This document shows positions 36,158-45,804 of a stretch of DNA of 64,000 bases, piece by piece (the first letter of the stretch is position 1; every line of letters begins with the position of its first letter). Both the position numbers and the translations under genes were made by a program. Source of the stretch: Cecembia calidifontis. Lineage in GTDB: Bacteria > Bacteroidota > Bacteroidia > Cytophagales > Cyclobacteriaceae. The notes beneath the pieces were generated by a model that saw only the letters and a program-made list of their open reading frames with translations, was not told the origin of the DNA and made no database searches. Location: the NCBI RefSeq assembly GCF_004216715.1, contig NZ_SGXG01000001.1, positions 2,898,501-2,962,500 of the forward strand, in the 5' to 3' direction.

Positions 36158-38005
36158 TTAATAAGTATCCAACTCTTTTAATTCTTCTTCATAAGATCCG
36201 GAGAGAATCGGGAACCTATACCAGGTTTTTGGATCTACATTGAACTCATCCAAGTGGAATGAAGGAGCAAGTCTTTCTCTTTTCCACTGGTTTCTGGACC
36301 AGAGCCTAAAGAATTTTTTCACATAAGATTTCAGTAAATCATTGTCGATCGCCAGTTCATCTTTCAATATCAGATAAACGTCCAAAGGAGATCTTCTATC
36401 CCTGATGGCAAGCCTTTCAATTTCAACGATCAGTGCATAAGGCATCAGATCAGCTTCATCGGTTTGTTGGTTTTCCAAGGGACGTAACTCAGCAGTTGGC
36501 TGAAGACTGTTAACCAACCTCAATCCAGGATAGCCCAAATGGGTTTCTGCCCATCTTAGCCAATTGATAATGAAGTATTTGTCAACTGCCGCAATGGGAG
36601 ATATACTGCCACTGGTGTCTCCATCCATAGTAGCATATCCCACATCACCTTCGCTTCTATTGGAAGTACTCAGAAGGAGGGCGTTTTTTAAATTGGCAAG
36701 TAACCAAATGATAGGGGATCTTGCTCTGGCTTGGATGTTTTGCAGTGCCAGGTCATCTTTTTCCCAGTTCAGTTTTCTTCCAATAGCCTTTTCGATCTTT
36801 TTGGTATAACTTTTAACTTCTTTAGAAATCTTCCAATTTAGAAATTCAGCACCAATACTTTCTGCCAATGTTTTGGCACTTTCAAAAGTTGATTTTGAGG
36901 AGTTTTCGGAGGCTTGGTAAGCGGTTGTAAGAATTTGTCCGACGATTTCTTTTTCAGGTTGGTCAGTTTGGGGAGTAAAATCGAGGTTGAGTTTTTTTAA
37001 GAAGTTCTCTAAACCAAGTTCCTTAACTCCTCTTCTGACCATTTCAGAGACAAGAATGGCAATAGTAGAGGAATCAGCTCCCCCGCTCAGGGAAAGCACG
37101 AAACCTTTGCTTTTACTTTTTCTCAGGTAATCAAATAGGCCCAAAGCCGCTGCTTGGACAAATTCTTCATTTTTATTGAGGACAGTATGAACAGGAGTAT
37201 AAGGGCCGGGATTTTTCTCGTAGTCAAAGGTCTTTACCTGAAAATCTTTAAAAGAAAGCAGTTGGTTTTTAAGAAGTACTTCGCCGTTTCTGGCCACCAT
37301 GATTTCACCGTCAAAGATCATTCTTCCGCTCTCATTGCCCAGAAGGTTGGCGTAAAAATAGGTCACATTGAAAATGGTTGAGCTTTCTTTGATCAAATCT
37401 TCCCTTTGAAGGGTCTTGCCCATGGCAAAATGGCTTGCACTTGGATTGAATATAATGTCGACTTTCCGGTCCTTGAGTCTATAGCCTGGCCTTTCCGCAC
37501 CTCTCCAGGCATCTTCACAAATCTCAAAACCATATTTGACCCCTTTTTTTTCAAATATGATGTCCCCTAAGGGAACTTCCTTTCCAAAAAAATCAAAGGA
37601 GATAATTTCATGGGCCTGCCATGGTGTAAACCATCGGAATTCATAATGTACGCCATCTATGGCCATAAATTGTTTGGCTACAAAACCTTTCAGCTCTGTA
37701 TTTTCAATGATAGCCATACAATTATATACCTTATTTTGGATCCTAACCGGTAAACCTACCGCCACAGTAATATCATCACAATAGGGGAGAAGCTTCTCTA
37801 ATTGTTTAATGGCTTTTTGTGGAAACCAATAGCTTAGGAAAAGGTCTTCGCTGCCATAAGCTGTGATGGCTAGTTCGGGAAAACAAAGAAGTTCAGTCCC
37901 TTGCTCTTTGGCTTGGGCAATTGCCGAGATGATATGATTGAAATTGCCGGACCAATCAAGCGGGGTTTGATTGACCGTGGCACAGGAGATTTTAAGTATG
38001 GACAT
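36158..38005 (-). CDS. nadE: Glutamine-dependent NAD+ synthetase
   Basis: NadE amidates nicotinic acid adenine dinucleotide to NAD+, using ammonia drawn from glutamine. The 615-residue protein has an N-terminal nitrilase-type glutaminase domain with catalytic Glu in CFPELAITAYGSEDL, Lys near residue 115 and Cys in GFEICEDAW. The C-terminal synthetase domain (from about 280) has the P-loop SLSGGADSST, plus STSNRSEGDVGYATMDGD. Length and layout are those of the glutamine-dependent type. It lies between rnc and lgt on the same strand. Confidence 0.96.
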   Translation of the reverse strand: MSILKISCATVNQTPLDWSGNFNHIISAIAQAKEQGTELLCFPELAITAYGSEDLFLSYWFPQKAIKQLEKLLPYCDDITVAVGLPVRIQNKVYNCMAIIENTELKGFVAKQFMAIDGVHYEFRWFTPWQAHEIISFDFFGKEVPLGDIIFEKKGVKYGFEICEDAWRGAERPGYRLKDRKVDIIFNPSASHFAMGKTLQREDLIKESSTIFNVTYFYANLLGNESGRMIFDGEIMVARNGEVLLKNQLLSFKDFQVKTFDYEKNPGPYTPVHTVLNKNEEFVQAAALGLFDYLRKSKSKGFVLSLSGGADSSTIAILVSEMVRRGVKELGLENFLKKLNLDFTPQTDQPEKEIVGQILTTAYQASENSSKSTFESAKTLAESIGAEFLNWKISKEVKSYTKKIEKAIGRKLNWEKDDLALQNIQARARSPIIWLLANLKNALLLSTSNRSEGDVGYATMDGDTSGSISPIAAVDKYFIINWLRWAETHLGYPGLRLVNSLQPTAELRPLENQQTDEADLMPYALIVEIERLAIRDRRSPLDVYLILKDELAIDNDLLKSYVKKFFRLWSRNQWKRERLAPSFHLDEFNVDPKTWYRFPILSGSYEEELKELDTY

Positions 38006-38049
38006 AGTATTTGTTAAAGCAACAAAACATCAAAACCAAAGATACTGTT

Positions 38050-38826
38050 CTAGAAGTCTAAATTAAGTATCTCACAGGCATTTTTAGAGGCATCCTGTTC
38101 GGCTTTCTTTTTAGTAGGACCTTTTCCTTCGGCTACGACTTCACCTCCTACCAATAAATGAACATGAAACTCTTTAAACCGCTGGTTGCCGGTAACAGAT
38201 AGGGTCTTAAAGTCAACTTCTTTGTTTTCTTTCTGGGACCATTCAATGATTTTACTTTTGAAGTTAGAAGTAGTCGTAATGATTCCGTCCACATCAAAAT
38301 GAACGATGATCCGCTTTAGGATAAATTTTTTGCAAAAATCATAACCTCTATCCAAGTAAACCGCACCGACAACCGCTTCCAGTGTGTCGCCATAGATAGA
38401 TTTATGTGCACTTAAATTTTTACCTTTGAATTCTTTTTCAATTATTTTTGAAAGCCCGATTTTTATGGCTATTTGATTTAGGGCCTCTCTATTGACCATT
38501 CTTGATCTAGTTTCAGTCAAAAAACCCTCATCCCTGAAAGGAAATTTTTTAAAAAGAAATTCTGCAACCACTGCACCTAGGATGGCATCTCCCAAATATT
38601 CCAGTCGTTCGTTAGAAATTTTGAGGCCATTGATGGTTTCCTCAGCAATGGAGGTATGCTTGAGGGCAAGTTTGTATAAGGATAAATTAAAAGGCTTGCT
38701 TCCGACCATATGTTGTATGGCAGAAGCAAGCCTTTTTTCAGATTGATTATAAAATACTGACTGTAATCTGAGTAATCTGGACAGTCTCAATTTACTAGTT
38801 GATTTTTTTGAAGATGACGGAAGCAT
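38050..38826 (-). CDS. rnc: Ribonuclease III
   Basis: RNase III cleaves double-stranded RNA in rRNA and mRNA processing. The catalytic signature NERLEYLGDAILGAVVAEFLF is present, with the second acidic site at YGDTLEAVVGAVYLDRG. A C-terminal dsRNA-binding domain has GPTKKKAEQDASKNA. Several starts are possible: ATG at 38844 or 38826 inside the end of fabF, or TTG at 38790 just after the fabF stop, which would give an N-terminus MRLSRLLRLQSV. I list the 38826 start, but 38790 is equally plausible. It is coupled to acpP-fabF, a common bacterial order. Confidence 0.95.
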   Translation of the reverse strand: MLPSSSKKSTSKLRLSRLLRLQSVFYNQSEKRLASAIQHMVGSKPFNLSLYKLALKHTSIAEETINGLKISNERLEYLGDAILGAVVAEFLFKKFPFRDEGFLTETRSRMVNREALNQIAIKIGLSKIIEKEFKGKNLSAHKSIYGDTLEAVVGAVYLDRGYDFCKKFILKRIIVHFDVDGIITTTSNFKSKIIEWSQKENKEVDFKTLSVTGNQRFKEFHVHLLVGGEVVAEGKGPTKKKAEQDASKNACEILNLDF

Positions 38827-40045
38827 TATGACCGCCAAATCCAAAAGTATTACTTAATGCAGCATTGATCTCTCTTTTCTGAGCTTTATTGAAAGTCAGA
38901 TTCAATCTGCTGTCAAATTCTTCATCATCCGTGAAGTGGTTTATGGTAGGAGGCACAAGGCTGTTTTGAATAGCAAGAATAGAGGCGATGGCTTCTATGG
39001 CTCCTGCGGCTCCCAATAAATGTCCTGTCATGGACTTTGTGCTACTGATATTCAGTTTGTACGCGTGTTCTCCAAAGACTTTTTGGATGGCCTTAATTTC
39101 ACTGATATCCCCTAATGGCGTGGAAGTACCATGAACATTGATGTAATCTATGTCCTCAGGTCTCAATCCGGCATCTTCAAGCGCGTTTTTCATTACATTT
39201 CCTGCGCCTTCACCTTCAGGATGAGGAGCTGTCAGGTGATAGGCATCAGCAGACATGCCGCCACCTACCATTTCTGCATAAATCTTCGCACCCCTGGCTT
39301 TCGCATGCTCATATTCTTCCAAAATCAAACAGCCAGCACCTTCACCGAGAACAAATCCGTCTCTGTCTTTGTCAAATGGCCTGGAGGCTGTTTGGGGCGA
39401 ATCATTCCTTTGGGAAAGTGCTTTGAGGGCATTAAACCCCCCAACACCTGCTTCTGTGACAGTAGCTTCAGTCCCACCGGTTACGAAAATATCCGCTTTG
39501 CCCAATCTGATGTAATTGAATGCATCAATGATTGCGTTGGTGCCTGAAGCACAGGCTGAAACGGTGACAAAATTTGGTCCCTTAAAACCATATTTTATCG
39601 AAATGAAACCCGCGCAGATATCTGCGATCATTTTAGGAATGAAAAAAGGATTGAATCTTGGTGTACCATCTCCTTTGGCGAAGTCTGAAACTTCATCTTG
39701 AAAAGATCTTAGACCACCAATACCTGATCCCATAATCACACCAATTCTGTTGAGATTGGATTTCTCCAGGTCAAGACCTGCATCCAAAATGGCCTGATCG
39801 GCTACGACTAATCCCATTTGGGTAAAAAGGTCCATTTTTCTGGATTCCTTTTTGTCGATATGCTGATCAATATCCAGTCCTTTAACCTCGCAAGCAAATT
39901 GGGTTTTGAATTTTGAGGCATCGAATCTAGTAATAGGCGCAGCACCGCTCACGCCATTTGCCAAACCGTTCCAATATTCTTCAACGGTATTGCCAATTGG
40001 CGTGAGGGCGCCTAGACCTGTTACTACAACTCTTCTTAAATTCAT
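38795..40045 (-). CDS. fabF: 3-oxoacyl-[acyl-carrier-protein] synthase II
   Basis: FabF extends fatty acids by condensing acyl-ACP with malonyl-ACP. The 416-residue protein has the catalytic cysteine in VSACASGTNAI and the two active-site histidines in NVHGTSTPLGD and KSMTGHLLGAAG, with the ending FGFGGHNASVIF. It lies 21 bases downstream of acpP and overlaps the likely rnc start, giving the operon acpP-fabF-rnc. Confidence 0.97.
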   Translation of the reverse strand: MNLRRVVVTGLGALTPIGNTVEEYWNGLANGVSGAAPITRFDASKFKTQFACEVKGLDIDQHIDKKESRKMDLFTQMGLVVADQAILDAGLDLEKSNLNRIGVIMGSGIGGLRSFQDEVSDFAKGDGTPRFNPFFIPKMIADICAGFISIKYGFKGPNFVTVSACASGTNAIIDAFNYIRLGKADIFVTGGTEATVTEAGVGGFNALKALSQRNDSPQTASRPFDKDRDGFVLGEGAGCLILEEYEHAKARGAKIYAEMVGGGMSADAYHLTAPHPEGEGAGNVMKNALEDAGLRPEDIDYINVHGTSTPLGDISEIKAIQKVFGEHAYKLNISSTKSMTGHLLGAAGAIEAIASILAIQNSLVPPTINHFTDDEEFDSRLNLTFNKAQKREINAALSNTFGFGGHNASVIFKKIN

Positions 40046-40066
40046 AAATGAATTTTAAGTGATTAT

Positions 40067-40303
40067 TTATTTTACGTTAGCTTCCAGATAGCTGATAGCC
40101 TGACCAACAGTGCCGATTTGCTCAGCTTGATCATCCGGAATAGAGATATTGAATTCTTTTTCGAATTCCATGATGAGCTCTACTGTATCCAGAGAGTCAG
40201 CACCAAGATCATTAGTGAAGCTAGCCTCAGGAGTAACTTCAGATTCTTCTACGCCCAACTTATCAACGATAATGGCTTTTACTTTTTGTGCAATTTCAGA
40301 CAT
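40067..40303 (-). CDS. acpP: Acyl carrier protein
   Basis: This 78-residue acidic protein carries the phosphopantetheine attachment serine in LGADSLDTVELIMEFE (Ser near residue 38). It is the first gene of the acpP-fabF-rnc operon and the standard carrier for fatty-acid synthesis. Confidence 0.97.
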   Translation of the reverse strand: MSEIAQKVKAIIVDKLGVEESEVTPEASFTNDLGADSLDTVELIMEFEKEFNISIPDDQAEQIGTVGQAISYLEANVK

Positions 40304-40456
40304 TTTTTGATCAGTTTAAATTTAAACACTCCGCAAAGAAATATATTTAATGGCTTTTTGCCAAAAAAATACCCCAACTAAATTCAAGATGTGCCCAAAG
40401 CAGGCTGAACTTGGTGGAATATTTTTAACTTTGTTCCACATTAATTCTTCTTTTGA

Positions 40457-40885
40457 ATGAAGAAAACAAAGTTACTTGTCGAACACCATTACGAATTCGA
40501 ACTGCTTGGATTGGTGGCCCCCATTAAGGATTATAAAATGGCCTGGGTTATCAATAATACCTTGGGATTGAAACTGGTCAGGATAAGTGACTTTGAGCCT
40601 GATTTCTTAAACCAACCTCAAATGAAAATCGCCCAGTTTTTTGAGGAAAAAGAACACGGCTACACCCAGTTATTGAAAAACAGATCCCTGTTGGAAGGCA
40701 GGCAGACATTGTACCTTGTGCCGGAGTTGAGGATGATCGATTACTTTCTTCTCATACAGGACTTGACCTTCGAATTGAATTTAAATATGTATATTGAGCG
40801 CCTAAGTAAGGTGAGATATATTCAAAATGTTATCAAACTTGATGTGTCCAAAATAAAATCTAAGGAAAATCTACTAACCTATTAA
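40457..40885 (+). CDS. IPExxxVDY-family protein
   Basis: This 142-residue soluble protein is of a Bacteroidota family named after a signature here reading VPELRMIDYFL (residues about 107-117). It has no signal peptide. Its gene lies 12 bases upstream of pyk in the same direction, a conserved arrangement in the phylum. The function is unknown; co-expression suggests a role in regulating pyruvate kinase or glycolysis, but this is inference. A TAACTTTG promoter-like box lies at 40426-40433, but its -33 partner is not evident. Confidence 0.8.
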   Translation: MKKTKLLVEHHYEFELLGLVAPIKDYKMAWVINNTLGLKLVRISDFEPDFLNQPQMKIAQFFEEKEHGYTQLLKNRSLLEGRQTLYLVPELRMIDYFLLIQDLTFELNLNMYIERLSKVRYIQNVIKLDVSKIKSKENLLTY

Positions 40886-40897
40886 CCCAATTATTCA

Positions 40898-42328
40898 ATG
40901 AGTATTGCACTTTATAACAAAACAAAGATTTTAGCAACAATAGGTCCGGCTTCTAATAATTATGACACTTTGCTCAGTCTGGCCCAGGCAGGTGCCAATG
41001 TGTTCAGGCTTAATTTTTCACATGGCAGTCATGAAGGACATGCCGAAGTGGTCAAAATGATCCGCAAAATCAATAAGGAAACAGGTCTTAACATTGGTAT
41101 TTTGCAGGATTTGCAAGGACCGAAAATTAGGGTGGGAGAGATGGAAAATGGCGGTGTACAAATAAATCCTGGCCAAAAGATCACCATTACCAATGAACCT
41201 GTTGTAGGAACTGCCGATTTGGTAAGTACTGTTTATAAAAACCTTCCAAATGATGTTAAATCGGGAGACCGAATCCTCATCGATGATGGAAATATTGAGT
41301 TGGCAGTGAATAATACAGATGGCAAAAACGTACGCTGTGTGGTCATCCACGGTGGCATGCTGAAATCCAGAAAAGGGATCAATCTTCCCAATACCAAGGT
41401 ATCTGCCCCATCTCTAACAGAAAAAGATATTGAAGATTTGGAATTTGGTTTGTCCCAAGATGTCGATTGGATTGCACTTTCTTTTGTAAGGACAGCAGAT
41501 GATATCAGGGATTTGAGGGAAAGGATAAAAAAGTCAGGCAAAGACTGTAAGATTGTGGCCAAGATTGAGAAGCCTGAAGCATTAAAAAACATTGATGAAA
41601 TCATCGCAGCCACAGATGCTGTTATGGTGGCACGTGGAGACCTGGGGGTTGAAGTTCCAATGGAAACTGTACCTCTGTGGCAGAAACAGATTGTAGTAAA
41701 ATGTAAGTTGAACTGCAAACCGGTGATAATCGCCACACAGATGTTGGAGTCCATGACCTCACATCCCAGACCAACGAGGGCAGAAACCAATGATGTCGCT
41801 ACAGCTGTTTTGGACGGAGCTGATGCAGTGATGCTTTCTGCAGAAACTGCTTCAGGTAAATTCCCTATCAATGCCGTAAAAGCGATGAGCAGCATTATAA
41901 ATTATATTGAAAATCATCACGATGTCTTCCATCATTTGTACAAAATCCCTGAAGACGATCCCAATTTTTACAGCAAGAACCTTACTTTGATGGCAGCAAG
42001 GCTTTCAAGAAATGTAAAGGCAAAAGCCCTCATTGGAATTACCAGTTCAGGAATGACCGCTCTCCGCCTAGCTTCCTTTAGGCCTTTGGCAAACTTGATT
42101 GTGTTTACGAGAAATAAGAAATTATTGACCCAGCTCAGTTTGGTTTGGGGGGTAAGGTCCTATTACTATGAAAGCAATGTATCTACTGATGCGACTTTCA
42201 TGGATATCCAAGACAAATTGAAAGAAGATGGTTATGTAAAGCCAGGTGATATCATCATCAATACTGCCAGTATGCCTTTGAAAGCCAAAGGACGTACCAA
42301 CATGCTTAAAATTCATGAAGTAGAATAG
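40898..42328 (+). CDS. pyk: Pyruvate kinase
   Basis: The enzyme makes pyruvate and ATP from phosphoenolpyruvate. The 476-residue protein shows KILATIGPASNNYD, RLNFSHGSHEGH, the active-site KIEKPEAL, VMVARGDLGVEVP and MLSAETASGKFP. A C-terminal allosteric domain with GITSSGMTALRLA is present. It is the second gene of a two-gene operon with the IPExxxVDY gene and ends at a clear terminator. Confidence 0.97.
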   Translation: MSIALYNKTKILATIGPASNNYDTLLSLAQAGANVFRLNFSHGSHEGHAEVVKMIRKINKETGLNIGILQDLQGPKIRVGEMENGGVQINPGQKITITNEPVVGTADLVSTVYKNLPNDVKSGDRILIDDGNIELAVNNTDGKNVRCVVIHGGMLKSRKGINLPNTKVSAPSLTEKDIEDLEFGLSQDVDWIALSFVRTADDIRDLRERIKKSGKDCKIVAKIEKPEALKNIDEIIAATDAVMVARGDLGVEVPMETVPLWQKQIVVKCKLNCKPVIIATQMLESMTSHPRPTRAETNDVATAVLDGADAVMLSAETASGKFPINAVKAMSSIINYIENHHDVFHHLYKIPEDDPNFYSKNLTLMAARLSRNVKAKALIGITSSGMTALRLASFRPLANLIVFTRNKKLLTQLSLVWGVRSYYYESNVSTDATFMDIQDKLKEDGYVKPGDIIINTASMPLKAKGRTNMLKIHEVE

Positions 42329-42349
42329 GAAAAAATATAAGATGTACTG

Positions 42350-42384
42350 AAAGCCAGGGTGTTACATCCTGGCTTTATTTTTTT
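42350..42384 (+). terminator. Terminator after pyk
   Basis: A 9-bp stem (42350-42358 with 42368-42376) is followed by a run of T residues, 22 bases after the pyk stop codon. Confidence 0.8.
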
Positions 42385-42495
42385 CAGATCAAGTAGATTT
42401 TTCGACACTTCAGCTCCTTAATCGGTCAGTTCACTTGGACTGACAAATCCTTCCATGATTGATTAGGTTTTGATTCTAAATTAAACTAATCAACT

Positions 42496-43929
42496 ATGGA
42501 AAAAATATTCAAGTACCTCTTTTTGGGAGCCATGTTTTTCGTGGTTTTGAGCTGTAATGATGATCCTCAGCCTCAAGTCCCTACACCAAATTTAGTGGAA
42601 GCTGCCAATGCAGCAGGTCTGACTACTTTACTGCAAGCAGTTGAAGCGGTCCCAGGTTTGGGTACAGCCCTTTTAAATGCTGATGCCATTACTGTTTTTG
42701 CGCCCACCAATCAGGCCTTCAGTGCGGCACTTACTGCATTTGGGGCTGCTAATCTAGGAGAATTAGTCGACGCCATCGGAGGTGTGAACAACCTGGAAGT
42801 GGTTTTGGGCTTCCACGTGGTGCCTACTGTTGCTTTCTCCTCAAATCTTAATGCCACCAACACTGTTCCTACACTTTCTGGTCAGAATTTAACGATCAAC
42901 CGCGCAGGGAATACAGTTACTGTGGTGGATGCAGCAGGAAATACAGCAACAGTTATCGCTGCTGATGTCTTAATTGAAAATGGAGTAGTTCATGTAATTG
43001 ATAGGGTGCTGCTGCCAGGATTGAATATTCCACAGCCACCTGCACCCAACTTGGTAGAAGCGGCCCAAGCAGCAGGACTGAGCACTTTGTTGACAGCGGT
43101 AACAGCTGTAAATGGACTTGCCGATGCCTTATTGTCAGCAAATGCCATTACGGTTTTCGCGCCAACTAACGATGCCTTTGGGGCAGCTTTGCAAGCATTC
43201 AATGCTGCTGACCTCAATCAATTGGTAACAAGGATCGGTGGTTTAAGCAACTTGGAAGAAATATTAGGTTTCCACGTCGTACCTGCTGTAGCATTCTCAG
43301 GAGACCTTAATGCAAGCAATACATTTACTACCTTGGGCGGACAACAGCTGACGGTTACCAGACAGGGTAATAATGTGCGGGTTACGGATGCTTTGGGCAA
43401 TACGGTTAACGTTGTTGCAGCCGACGTGGCCATTGAAAATGGAGTTGTACATGTGATTGATGGTGTGCTTTTGCCGGAAATTTTTCTTCCTAATGTTGTA
43501 GAAGCCGGTACTGCTGCTGGTCTCACCGTATTACTTGATGCTGTCACAGCAGCCAATTTGGGTGGAGCCCTACTTGATGCGGAGGCCATCACGGTATTTG
43601 CGCCGACAAATGATGCTTTCGGGGATTTATTGGAAGCGCTCAATTTAAATTCTCTTGGAGAATTGGTTGAAGCCTTGGGAATCGAAGCGGTTACCAAAGT
43701 GCTAGGCTACCATGTAGTACCGGCAGTGGCATTCTCATTTGACCTGGCAGATGGTTCTCAGACCGTGCCAACATTAGCCGGAGAAAATCTTACGGTTACT
43801 AAATCAAGTAGTGGAGTAACCGTAACAGATACTGCAGGTAATACCTTCAATGTTGTAGCTGCAGACGTTGCTATTGCAAATGGAGTAGTTCATGTAATTA
43901 ATGGAGTAGTGCTGCCAACTCTGGAATAA
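42496..43929 (+). CDS. Lipoprotein with three fasciclin (FAS1) domains
   Basis: This 477-residue protein has a lipoprotein signal with lipobox VVLSC (Cys near residue 20), an acidic spacer and three FAS1 repeats at about 34-176, 187-330 and 334-477. Each repeat has the FAS1 block ITVFAPTNxAF, then LGFHVVPxVAFS, and ends VVHVIDxVLLP. FAS1 domains mediate adhesion or matrix binding in many organisms. The repeats are near-identical in length and very rich in Ala, Asn and Val, so they probably arose by duplication. It is a surface adhesin candidate; the ligand is unknown. A terminator follows. Confidence 0.9.
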   Translation: MEKIFKYLFLGAMFFVVLSCNDDPQPQVPTPNLVEAANAAGLTTLLQAVEAVPGLGTALLNADAITVFAPTNQAFSAALTAFGAANLGELVDAIGGVNNLEVVLGFHVVPTVAFSSNLNATNTVPTLSGQNLTINRAGNTVTVVDAAGNTATVIAADVLIENGVVHVIDRVLLPGLNIPQPPAPNLVEAAQAAGLSTLLTAVTAVNGLADALLSANAITVFAPTNDAFGAALQAFNAADLNQLVTRIGGLSNLEEILGFHVVPAVAFSGDLNASNTFTTLGGQQLTVTRQGNNVRVTDALGNTVNVVAADVAIENGVVHVIDGVLLPEIFLPNVVEAGTAAGLTVLLDAVTAANLGGALLDAEAITVFAPTNDAFGDLLEALNLNSLGELVEALGIEAVTKVLGYHVVPAVAFSFDLADGSQTVPTLAGENLTVTKSSSGVTVTDTAGNTFNVVAADVAIANGVVHVINGVVLPTLE

Positions 43930-43938
43930 AAAAATATC

Positions 43939-43982
43939 CCCACTTACCCGAATAGTATTGTTTCGGGTAAGTGGGTGATTTT
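43939..43982 (+). terminator. Terminator after the fasciclin lipoprotein gene
   Basis: A perfect 14-bp stem (43939-43952 with 43962-43975) is followed by a short T-rich stretch. Confidence 0.7.
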
Positions 43983-44026
43983 GAACATTTTGAATTTAGG
44001 TTGGTTACAACAAAATTAATAAGTAT

Positions 44027-45049
44027 ATGTTTAACCATAGGTACAGGGTTATATTTCCTGGAATTCTTGCACTATTTTCTTTTTTTAATATCCTTTTGTT
44101 GGATGGTGATAGGATTTATCAGGTAGAACTTCCTGTAGACGCTACATTTGTCCTGATATTTTCCATTTCCTATGCTGTTTGGTTCTCAAATTCCTGGATT
44201 GAGAAATTCCTGGTAATTAGGTTAAAAAAAATTCATCCTCTATTGGTCCAATTTATTTCGAGCCTTATTGCTGTGGGCCTTATCAGCCTGATTGCGGTAA
44301 TCATTACGGGGTCAGTTTATGGGGGACCCTTTGCTTATTCCACTCAAAATTTTTTACTGACTAGTGCATTCGGTTACAGGATCAATCTGTTTTTGAATAC
44401 CTTGAATGCAGTGTTTTTCTTTGCCAAAAAGCTTAAGGAAAAGGAATTGGAAGCAGAAAAACTGAAAACTCTCAATGCAAATGCCAAATTGGAAACAATA
44501 AATAATCAATTGAACCCGCATTTTTTCTTTAATAATCTTAGCGCCTTATCCAATTTGATGCACCAGGACATTGAATTGGCTGACCTGTATCTACAAAAAC
44601 TTTCCAATATTTATCGCTACATCTTAAAAAACAGCTCCAATGAGCTGATCCCTTTTAGGCAGGAGTACAATTTTTTAAATGACTACATTGATTTATTAGG
44701 AATAAGGTTTCAAAGTGCGCTAACTTTCAAAAAGGAAATAGATGATACTTATTCAGATTATTCCTTACCGCCTGCTGTTCTGCAACTTTTGGTGGAAAAT
44801 GTAGTCAAACACAATTTTTTTACGATGAGCCAACCGATGGAAGTGTTGATTAGAGTAGAGAATGCCAAATGTACCATTAGGAATAAGAAGCAGGAAAAAT
44901 TGGATAAGGGTTTTTCTTCAGGGGTTGGACTTCAAAACATTATGGAAAGATATAAGTTTTTAGGAAGAGAGATAGAGGTTATCGATGAACCGGAATTCTT
45001 TCAGGTCACACTGTCATTGATACATAGCCATGAGAGTTCTAATAGTTGA
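44027..45049 (+). CDS. LytS/YehU-type sensor histidine kinase
   Basis: The 340-residue protein has about four N-terminal membrane helices (residues 1-130), then a short coiled-coil. The His_kinase (PF06580) motif with the phospho-acceptor His is NPHFFFNNLSALSNL near residue 165. The ATPase part shows the N-box LVENVVKHNFF and GVGLQNIMERYKFLG. This subfamily pairs with LytTR response regulators. The downstream regulator gene overlaps it by 20 bases, so the two are coupled. The signal is unknown because no extracellular sensor domain is visible. Confidence 0.92.
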   Translation: MFNHRYRVIFPGILALFSFFNILLLDGDRIYQVELPVDATFVLIFSISYAVWFSNSWIEKFLVIRLKKIHPLLVQFISSLIAVGLISLIAVIITGSVYGGPFAYSTQNFLLTSAFGYRINLFLNTLNAVFFFAKKLKEKELEAEKLKTLNANAKLETINNQLNPHFFFNNLSALSNLMHQDIELADLYLQKLSNIYRYILKNSSNELIPFRQEYNFLNDYIDLLGIRFQSALTFKKEIDDTYSDYSLPPAVLQLLVENVVKHNFFTMSQPMEVLIRVENAKCTIRNKKQEKLDKGFSSGVGLQNIMERYKFLGREIEVIDEPEFFQVTLSLIHSHESSNS

Positions 45050-45800
45050 AGATGAGCCACTTACTTTTCAAAGGATAGTTAGTGTCCTTAGTGAATTAAG
45101 ACCCGGATGGAATATTCTATCTCAGATACAAACTGTCAAGGAGTTAATAGAAAAGCTGGATGGAGATTTTTCCTTTGATCTTATTTTATGTGATATTCAC
45201 CTTGCTGATGGGTTGAGTTTTTCGGCATTGAAAGGAAGAAACCTTGATGTTCCGATCATTTTTATTACGGCTTATGATCAATATGCACTGAATTCTTTTG
45301 AGCATTATTGCCTGGATTATGTTTTGAAGCCCATAGATCCCCAAAGATTGGAAAAGGCCATTACAAAAGTGGAAAAAGTCTGGAATAAGGATGGTTTCGA
45401 TAAAATATCTCCTGGATTTATTGACCAACTTTTATCAAAATATCAACAGAAAAACTATAAAAGAAGATTTCTGGCTAAATCTGGGAATAAATTGCATTTT
45501 GTTCCAGTAGAAAATATTGCATGCTTTTACGTCGAAAATGGCCTTACTTATATAGAAGAGCATCTTTCCGGGAAAAAATCCATTGTAGACTTGTCTTTAC
45601 AGGAGTTGGAAAATGGTTTATTGGATCCATTAAGGTTTTACCGTGTCAACAGATCAATGATCATAAATATTGACCATTTGGTAGAAATGAAACCGTATGT
45701 CAATGGCAGGCTATTGTTGAATATTTCCTCCCTGAATCAGAAAAAAATAATCGTAGCAAGGGAAAGGGTCAGTGAATTTAAGATATGGATAAACCAGTAA
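45030..45800 (+). CDS. LytTR-family response regulator
   Basis: The 256-residue protein has an N-terminal receiver domain (phospho-acceptor Asp in LILCDIHLADG near residue 54, switch Lys in YVLKPID) and a C-terminal LytTR DNA-binding domain (about 145-250), ending RFYRVNRSMIINIDHL with a conserved His. It partners the upstream kinase. Regulators of this type often bind direct repeats upstream of small target operons. The gene directly downstream, for a small membrane protein, may be one target. Confidence 0.92.
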   Translation: MRVLIVEDEPLTFQRIVSVLSELRPGWNILSQIQTVKELIEKLDGDFSFDLILCDIHLADGLSFSALKGRNLDVPIIFITAYDQYALNSFEHYCLDYVLKPIDPQRLEKAITKVEKVWNKDGFDKISPGFIDQLLSKYQQKNYKRRFLAKSGNKLHFVPVENIACFYVENGLTYIEEHLSGKKSIVDLSLQELENGLLDPLRFYRVNRSMIINIDHLVEMKPYVNGRLLLNISSLNQKKIIVARERVSEFKIWINQ

Positions 45801-45804
45801 AGGC

